Shown: in pieces, positions 59,302-64,000 of the stretch
Numbering within the stretch: position 1 is the first letter of the stretch
Layout of the letters: every line of letters begins with the position of its first letter
Origin: Lentzea cavernae
GTDB taxonomy: Bacteria; Actinomycetota; Actinomycetes; Mycobacteriales; Pseudonocardiaceae
Direction: 5' to 3'
Assembly (NCBI RefSeq): GCF_014653695.1
Contig: NZ_BNAR01000014.1
Coordinates: 137,406 to 201,405 of the forward strand
DNA length: 64,000 bases
Program-made: the position numbers and the translations under genes
The notes under the pieces: generated by a model
Databases searched by the model: none
Told to the model about the DNA's origin: nothing
What the model saw: only the letters and a program-made list of their open reading frames with translations

Positions 59302-61728
59302 TCACCGTGCCGGGCCCTCGCTCAGCCGCCGCTCCCACGCCTTGCGCCCGGTCACACGGGCGAGGTCCAACGCCTCCAGCCGATACCGCTCGGCCTCGGC
59401 CACGTCACCGGCGGCCGCATGGATCTCCATCAGCTCGACCAGCGCGTCGACCCGCCTGACGCGCAGCTGTGCGCGCTCGGCCCGTTCGTCGGCCTCCGTG
59501 GCGTATCGGAGCGCGGTGGCCAGATCTCCCATCGCGCGGTGATCCGCCGCCAGCCCGACGAGCGACGGCACCTCACCCCTGGCGAATCCCGCGTTGCGGC
59601 AGATCGCCAACGCCCTCTCGTGCACGGCGACGGCCTCCGCGAGTCGTCCCTGTCGTTCGAGCACGATGCCGAGGATCATGTGGCCGTCCGCCTGGTTCAT
59701 CTCCTCCTCCCTGGCAAGGGCGAGTTCGATCGCCTGCCTGGCGTCGCTCTCCGCCTCGGCGAGACGCCCTTGGTCGATCCGCAGGAGCGCCCGGTTTCCG
59801 AGGGTGCTCGCGTTGAGGTGCTCGAGCTCCGCGGTGGCGAGCGCCATCGCCTCCTCCAGGCTGCGCTCCATCCGGTCGAGGTCACCGATGAAGTGGTGCG
59901 TGTTGGCAAGGTTCCGCAAGCAGAAGAACACGCCCGCGGTCATGCCCTGCGCGCGTGAGATCTCCAGCGCCTGCTCGCCGTAGGACAGCGCGAGGTCGAG
60001 CGGACCCAGTTCGTCGAGAACCGCGCTCAGGTTGTGCAACGTGTTGGGGTTGCCGGTGATGGACAGCGCCTCCCGCATGGCCTCGGCGGCCTCGGCGAGG
60101 TTGCCCAGCTCCCAGTGGACGATGCCGAAGTTGCCGACGTACGACTGCAGGGAGTTCAGGTCGTTCTGCCGCCGGGCCAGTGCGACCGCTCGTGCGTACT
60201 CGGGCAGCGCTTCGGTGAACCGGCCGGATCGCCAGTGCGCGAGGCCGATCGATCCGTGCATGCTCGCCTCCGCGCTGACGTCACCGAGGTGCTGCGCTGT
60301 CCGCAACCCCGCCTGGGCGGTGGTGAGCCACTCGACCGCGTTCCCGGCGTGGTGCAGGAAGTAGGAGCGCATCGCGTCGGCCAGCTGCCAGGCGATCGGC
60401 CGGCCGGTCGCCGCGAGCACGGCCGCGACGACGTTGGCCCGCTCGGTGTCCAGCCAGGCGAGTGCGTCCGGCTCGTCGCTCATGTCGTGCCGGGGAAGGT
60501 CGTCCGGCAGTCGCGGCAGCTCCATCCGGAACACCTCGGGGTTGAGCCGCCGGCCTGCCGCGTCCACGTTGGCCAGGTAGTACTCGTACAGCCGTCTCGG
60601 CTCGGGTGCGCCGAGGCCGAGCGCGTAGAGGCGCAGGAGGTCGTGGAGGCCGTGCCGGTCCTGCGCGCGCTGCACGAGGTTGGCGTGGACGAGGTTCCCT
60701 AGAGGCTCCGCGGCGTCTTCGCCCAGCAGTGCCGTGGCCGCCTCGACGCCGAAGTCCGCGCCGGGAACCTGGCCGAGCAACCGGAACAGGTGCTGTGCGC
60801 GCTCTGGAAGGGCCCGGTAGGACAGGTCGAAGGTCGCCCGCACCGCCGCGTCGCCCTCGATCTCCAGCGCGTCGAGCCTGCCCTCGCCGCGCAGGTCGGC
60901 GAGGTAGTCGGACAGGTGCCGGTCGACGACTTGCGCGCCCGCGATCCTGAGCGCGAGCGGCAGGTGCGCGCAGAGCTTGATCAGCTCGGCGCGGTCCTGC
61001 GGCGAACCGTCGATCTGCCACCGGTCGAGGAGCGTGCCTGCCTCGTCCTCGGTCAGCACGCCCAGCCCGACCTGGTTCGCGAGCTCGTTGCGGCTGGTCA
61101 CGATGGCTGTGCAGCCGTCGACGTCCGGTACGAGCGGGCTGAGTCCGGTGGCGTTGTCGAGCACCACGAGGACGCGGCGACCACGCAGCTTGGAACGGTA
61201 GAGCTCGATCTGCTCGCCGAGGTCGAGCGGGATCTTCGTGGGCGGCACGCCGAGCGCGCGCAGGAAGCGGCCGAGCGCCTGTTCCACGGTGACGGCCGGT
61301 CCCGAGGCGAATCCGCGCAGGTTGACGTGCAACTGGCCGTCCGGGAAGCGGTCGCGGACCCGGTGCGCGAGCCTGATCGCGAGCGCCGTCTTGCCGATGC
61401 CGGGCGGACCGGTGATCGCGAGCACCGGAGCGTTCGAGGCGGAGAGCGCGGCGAGTTCTTCCTCGCGCCCGACGAAGTCCGGCAGGTCCGCGGGGAGCTG
61501 CTGCGGGCCAGGCGGTCGCACGACGAGCCGGTAGCCGGAGGCGTCGGTGACGATCTCGTCGTCGACGGACTGCCGCAGCCTGCGCACGAGGCTGCGCAAC
61601 GCCGGCAGCGGCCCCGACGGCGGCTCCTCACCCCACACCGCGAGGACGAGATCCCCGAACAGCACCGGCTGACCGGCCTTCTCGAGCAACGCGCGGTGCA
61701 ACGCCTCCAGGCGGGACTCCCTGCTCAT
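59302..61728 (-). CDS. STAND ATPase regulator with winged helix and TPRs
   Basis: An 808-residue protein. Residues 1-70 form a short winged-helix of the OmpR/SARP type (LVLAVWGEEPPSG, LRSLVRRLRQSVDDEIVTDASGYRLVV). A STAND ATPase follows, with Walker A GPPGIGKTALAIRL at 107-120, Walker B RVLVVLDNATG and GLPLALRIAGA-like CAHLPLALRIAGAQV. From about residue 480 there are repeated 40-residue TPRs (SAEASMHGSIGLAHWRSGRFTEALPEY and similar). It lacks the BTAD of AfsR. Trigger and targets are unknown. Confidence 0.87.
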   Translation of the reverse strand: MSRESRLEALHRALLEKAGQPVLFGDLVLAVWGEEPPSGPLPALRSLVRRLRQSVDDEIVTDASGYRLVVRPPGPQQLPADLPDFVGREEELAALSASNAPVLAITGPPGIGKTALAIRLAHRVRDRFPDGQLHVNLRGFASGPAVTVEQALGRFLRALGVPPTKIPLDLGEQIELYRSKLRGRRVLVVLDNATGLSPLVPDVDGCTAIVTSRNELANQVGLGVLTEDEAGTLLDRWQIDGSPQDRAELIKLCAHLPLALRIAGAQVVDRHLSDYLADLRGEGRLDALEIEGDAAVRATFDLSYRALPERAQHLFRLLGQVPGADFGVEAATALLGEDAAEPLGNLVHANLVQRAQDRHGLHDLLRLYALGLGAPEPRRLYEYYLANVDAAGRRLNPEVFRMELPRLPDDLPRHDMSDEPDALAWLDTERANVVAAVLAATGRPIAWQLADAMRSYFLHHAGNAVEWLTTAQAGLRTAQHLGDVSAEASMHGSIGLAHWRSGRFTEALPEYARAVALARRQNDLNSLQSYVGNFGIVHWELGNLAEAAEAMREALSITGNPNTLHNLSAVLDELGPLDLALSYGEQALEISRAQGMTAGVFFCLRNLANTHHFIGDLDRMERSLEEAMALATAELEHLNASTLGNRALLRIDQGRLAEAESDARQAIELALAREEEMNQADGHMILGIVLERQGRLAEAVAVHERALAICRNAGFARGEVPSLVGLAADHRAMGDLATALRYATEADERAERAQLRVRRVDALVELMEIHAAAGDVAEAERYRLEALDLARVTGRKAWERRLSEGPAR

Positions 61729-61863
61729 GCCGACATCATCGAACAGCGTCCGCTCCGCCCCGGTTCGCGGTCCGCCGGCGCACGTTCCGGGGCGCCGCTC
61801 AGGCGTGGACCGAGGCCCTCCGATGGCTTAACACGCGTGAGCCACGCCTCACTTTCCGTGATA

Positions 61864-61881
61864 GATCTCGGTCGATCTCGG
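61864..61881. repeat. GATCTCGG direct repeat between the STAND regulator and rpf
   Basis: GATCTCGG occurs at 61864-61871 and 61874-61881, a 10-bp period (one helical turn). It lies about 140 bp upstream of the STAND regulator start and may be a binding site for that regulator's winged helix or another tandem-binding protein. Confidence 0.3.
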
Positions 61882-61954
61882 ATTGGAAACGGACCGATAA
61901 CGAAGCCTATGAGCTGCGCTTTTGTAGCTTCTGGACAACAAACCAAACCGTTAC

Positions 61955-61970
61955 TGCGATGCGCATCACA
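61955..61970 (+). promoter_or_regulatory. Crp-like site before rpf
   Basis: TGCGA-TGCGCA-TCACA matches the actinobacterial Crp box TGTGA-N6-TCACA with one mismatch. M. tuberculosis rpfA and Streptomyces rpfA are known Crp targets. It lies 219 bp upstream of the rpf ATG. The surrounding 61729-62188 region (460 bp) holds no gene. Confidence 0.6.
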
Positions 61971-62188
61971 GCTCGAAACATTTGTTTTCGGCCTCGGCGG
62001 TTACGTACGGTCGCTCCTCGGCTGGCCCGAACCAGCCAAGAGCACCACCGGAGCACCCAGCACCGAACCCAGTCCGACGGGTACTCCGGAACAACCCCGA
62101 GCGAGAGAAACCGCCGGACTGGGACGCAGGAACGCACCGGGCCCCGAACCCGAGTTCCTGGCAGCAGGTGTGGTGGACCGAGAGGCAC
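61971..62188 (+). ncRNA. Structured leader region of rpf (candidate)
   Basis: The probable 218-nt leader can form GGCTGG-cccgaa-CCAGCC (62019-62036), CCCAGTCCG pairing with CGGACTGGG (62067-62075 with 62114-62122) and GGAAC pairing with GTTCC near 62130-62158. CGGCGGTT (61994-62001) can also pair with AACCGCCG (62109-62116), partly excluding the second stem. That is what a switching leader would show. I could not match it to the c-di-AMP (ydaO) consensus found at other rpf genes. Confidence 0.4.
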
Positions 62189-62824
62189 ATGGCTTTCAAC
62201 CGTGGCAAGCAGGGCAAGCAGAGTTCCGCCGCTCGCACTATCGCCAAGGTCGCGGCTGTCGGCATCATCGCCGGCGCCCCGCTGGGCCTGGCCGTTGGCA
62301 CCGCCAACGCCCAGGGAATGGACTGGGACGCACTCGCGCAGTGCGAGGCCAGTGGCAACTGGGCCGCCAACACCGGCAACGGGTTCTACGGCGGTCTGCA
62401 GTTCACTCAGCAGACGTGGAACGGCTACGGCGGCGTGGGCAACCCCGCCAACGCGTCCCGCGAGCAACAGATCGCCGTCGCTGAGCGAGTGCTCGCGGGC
62501 CAGGGCCCCAACGCCTGGCCGTCCTGCAGCAAGCGGATCGGCAACTACACGGGCGTGGCCCCGAAGGCCGCTCCGGCCCCCCAGCAGCAGCGCAAGGCCC
62601 AGCCGCAGCAGCGCCAGGCCGCCGCCCCCGTGCAGCAGGCCCCCGTCGCGGCAGCGTCGAAGTCGAACCCGAACGGCAACTACGAGATCAAGGCGGGCGA
62701 CACCCTGTCGAAGATCGCGGACGCCAACAAGGTCGAAGGCGGCTACCAGGCCATCGTGGCGAAGAACAAGGACTTCCTCACGAACCCGGACCTCATCTTC
62801 CCGGGCCACAAGATCCAGATCTGA
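62189..62824 (+). CDS. Resuscitation-promoting factor with LysM domain
   Basis: A 211-residue secreted cell-wall hydrolase. The signal peptide ends near residue 42 (GTANAQG). The Rpf domain covers about 43-118, with catalytic E53 in AQCEASGNWAANTGNGFYGGLQF and a disulfide-forming cysteine pair C52 and C113. A Pro/Gln-rich linker follows, then one LysM domain at 163-211 (NYEIKAGDTLSKIADANKV...IFPGHKIQI) binding peptidoglycan. Rpf proteins cleave glycan strands and help spores or dormant cells revive. A terminator lies downstream. Confidence 0.95.
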   Translation: MAFNRGKQGKQSSAARTIAKVAAVGIIAGAPLGLAVGTANAQGMDWDALAQCEASGNWAANTGNGFYGGLQFTQQTWNGYGGVGNPANASREQQIAVAERVLAGQGPNAWPSCSKRIGNYTGVAPKAAPAPQQQRKAQPQQRQAAAPVQQAPVAAASKSNPNGNYEIKAGDTLSKIADANKVEGGYQAIVAKNKDFLTNPDLIFPGHKIQI

Positions 62825-62888
62825 GCTGACGCTCAGGCCGGACAGGCCGCATGATCGCCAGCCCTTGTACACGTGGGCTGACCAGGAC

Positions 62889-62927
62889 CAGGGATCTCAC
62901 CGTTACCCCCCGACGGTGAGGTCCCTG
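62889..62927 (+). terminator. Terminator after rpf
   Basis: A 15-bp stem with one T-G pair (62889-62903 with 62913-62927) and 9-nt loop lies 65 bp past the stop, followed by GCATTT. Confidence 0.7.
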
Positions 62928-62970
62928 CCTGCATTTCCGGGGTAGGGGCGGCGGCGTCGGGCAAGAGGAC

Positions 62971-63000
62971 GGGCCGGGCCGGGCCGGGCCGGGCCGGGCC
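62971..63000. repeat. GGGCC tandem repeat
   Basis: The pentamer GGGCC is repeated six times without change in the non-coding region after rpf. It is likely a slippage-prone tract. Confidence 0.9.
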
Positions 63001-63218
63001 GATGGATGCCAGCACGGCAGGCGACCACCCACCCAAGCCGACCTCTCCCACGGCAGGCGACCCCTCCGCTGGAACCGGCACCAGCCATCGCAGCCGCACC
63101 CGCGCGGTGCCAACCGGTCAGCCGACAACGCAAAGGCAACCTCGGACGAAACCTGGCGTCGCGATGCGCAGCGAGCCGTCCGAACGTAAAGCTCTGGGTA
63201 GCGGTGCACCCCGGTCCT

Positions 63219-63344
63219 GCGATTGGGGCTTGACCTTGAGGGGCGGGGTGCTACCCCTCATCGGGCACGGCCGGGCGCTTTTCAGCCCGGCTTTTCCGGC
63301 CGTCTCAGCGCCCCGCCAGAGGCTCAAGGTCAAGCCCCAATCGC
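63219..63344. other. Long palindrome related to the 314-bp element
   Basis: Perfect 22-bp outer arms (63219-63240 and 63323-63344) enclose a second 11-bp stem with one G-T pair (63242-63252 with 63307-63317) and an apical GCCGGGC/GCCCGGC hairpin with loop GCTTTTCA. GCGAGCCGTCC stands about 50 bp to the left (63168-63178), as in the other two loci, and the GCGCTTTTC apex is shared. The 628-bp gap 62825-63452 has no gene. CCGCTGGAACCGG is repeated near 63067 and CCGCTGGAACCGGAAC near 63417. Confidence 0.75.
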
Positions 63345-63452
63345 CAGCCTGTGATTCGTCACGACCTGCGCAAGCACCCTCGCAAGGCGACCCGGCCCCA
63401 GGAACGCGACCAACCCCGCTGGAACCGGAACAGGTCAACGCAACTCGACCCA

Positions 63453-63878
63453 TCAGGGGCAGTTGACCCACTCGTCGTCGCCCCCGGCAAAAACCTGCCG
63501 CTTCCACACCGGCAACCGAGCCTTGACCTCATCCACCAGGTCAGCACAAAGGGAAAACGCTTCCCCCCGATGCTCAGCGGCGACCGCACAGGCCAACGCC
63601 ACATCCCCGATCTTCAACGGCCCAACCCGGTGCGAAACAGCGATCCCGTGCACCCCGGAGTACTTCTCAGCAAGAGAAGCCACAACCTCAGCCACCACAT
63701 CGGAAGCAGACGGATGCGAGTGGTACTCCAACTCGAGCACCGACCGCCCACCGTCGTGATCCCGCACCACCCCGGAAAAGGTGACCACCGCACCGGCCCG
63801 GTCAGACGAAACCAGCTCAGCGTGCTCCTCCACCGACAACGGCTCCGAAGTAACGACGGCCCGCAGCACCACGCTCAT
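63453..63878 (-). CDS. moaE: Molybdopterin synthase catalytic subunit
   Basis: A 141-residue protein that, with thiocarboxylated MoaD, converts precursor Z (cPMP) to molybdopterin. Diagnostic stretches are GAVVTFSGVVRDHDGGRSVLELEYHSHPSA, the IAVSHRVGPLKIGDVAL segment and the C-terminal VKARLPVWKRQVFAGGDDEWVNC with the active-site lysine. The ATG at 63878 overlaps the mog stop by 4 bp. Confidence 0.95.
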   Translation of the reverse strand: MSVVLRAVVTSEPLSVEEHAELVSSDRAGAVVTFSGVVRDHDGGRSVLELEYHSHPSASDVVAEVVASLAEKYSGVHGIAVSHRVGPLKIGDVALACAVAAEHRGEAFSLCADLVDEVKARLPVWKRQVFAGGDDEWVNCP

Positions 63879-64000
63879 CGATGGTCACCTCCACGCAGTT
63901 GGTCGAGCGCATGCTCCACAACGGACGACAACACCTCGAGCCCGTCCCGCACCCCACCGGTCGACCCCGGCAGGTTCACGATCAACGTCCTCCCCGCCAC
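63875..64000 (-). CDS. mog: Molybdopterin adenylyltransferase (Mog/MoaB), 3' end only
   Basis: The last 41 codons of a gene entering from the right edge. The readable end, VAGRTLIVNLPGSTGG followed by VRDGLEVLSSVVEHALDQLRGG, matches the C-terminus of Mog/MoaB-type proteins, which adenylylate molybdopterin before metal insertion. It overlaps moaE by 4 bp. The N-terminal and catalytic parts are outside the window. Confidence 0.85.
   Translation of the reverse strand: MAGRTLIVNLPGSTGGVRDGLEVLSSVVEHALDQLRGGDHR

Noticed and set aside
59302..61728. AfsR/SARP antibiotic regulator
   Set aside because: The BTAD domain is missing and no biosynthetic cluster is near.
61971..62188. c-di-AMP (ydaO) riboswitch before rpf
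   Set aside because: Expected from other rpf genes, but the conserved core sequences I know were not found; kept only as an unclassified structured leader.
62971..63000. GGGCC repeats as a CRISPR or origin iteron
   Set aside because: Pentamer slippage repeats with no spacers and no replication genes nearby.

Overview
The window is high-GC, densely coded actinobacterial DNA with many GTG starts and many ATGA or GTGA stop/start overlaps. Gene content (SepH, SerC, DUF2530, DUF2537, DUF2771, DUF3027, a LysM-type Rpf, LppX-like lipoproteins, a fused urease gamma/beta subunit) points to the Actinomycetia. Overall style suggests Pseudonocardiales (Lentzea/Saccharothrix-like), but that family placement is inference. 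I saw no rRNA, tRNA, CRISPR array, transposase or phage gene.

Layout. 0-9.3 kb: aldose epimerase, metallo-hydrolase plus ATPase, amino-acid permease, lipoprotein, MFS exporter, asparagine synthetase (asnB) and pdxH. 9.4-13.6 kb: urease operon ureAB(fused)-C-F-G-D on the minus strand, without ureE. 13.8-17.0 kb: ABC-2 exporter with a LiaRS/NarL-type two-component system. 17.2-18.3 kb: serC. 18.4-23.6 kb: a MacAB-like exporter operon with a four-cysteine lipoprotein, divergent from an OmpR-type two-component system. 23.7-31.8 kb: sepH, four small membrane proteins in tandem, a heterodimeric ABC exporter, DUF2537 and a TrmH methyltransferase. 32-38.2 kb: a GCS2-type ligase, an ABC-F protein, superoxide dismutase, a FetB-like permease and a toxin-antitoxin pair. 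38.2-41.7 kb: DUF2530, purine permease, MarR and MFS. 42-48.9 kb: a giant sacsin-like GHKL ATPase coupled to DUF3027, a glutaminyl cyclase lipoprotein, MFS, DUF2771 and an HD hydrolase. 48.9-57.8 kb: cold shock protein, HAD phosphatase/TetR, Nramp transporter, oxidoreductase, YccF, VOC, acyl-CoA synthetase, phosphatases and MarR. 57.9-64 kb: moaA-moaD, a STAND/TPR regulator, rpf, moaE and the 3' end of mog.

From memory, much of this order (serC, sepH, trmH, DUF2530/MarR, DUF3027/MFS/DUF2771, cspB, yccF, moaA-moaD, rpf, moaE-mog) mirrors the M. tuberculosis region Rv0884c to Rv0865. The transport, signalling and stress blocks between these genes look like lineage-specific insertions into that conserved backbone.

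The most unusual signal is non-coding. Two 314-bp elements (8213-8526 and 41704-42017) each carry a 144-bp palindrome with 30-bp outer arms. Its internal loops are identical between copies, while the inner stems differ in sequence but stay fully self-complementary. A related long palindrome lies near 63.2-63.35 kb and a tail fragment at the left edge. Other regulatory signals include a Crp-like site and a structured leader before rpf, an IdeR-like box in an unexpected convergent position, a Nur-like site before the superoxide dismutase gene, and a hairpin overlapping the Nramp ribosome binding site.
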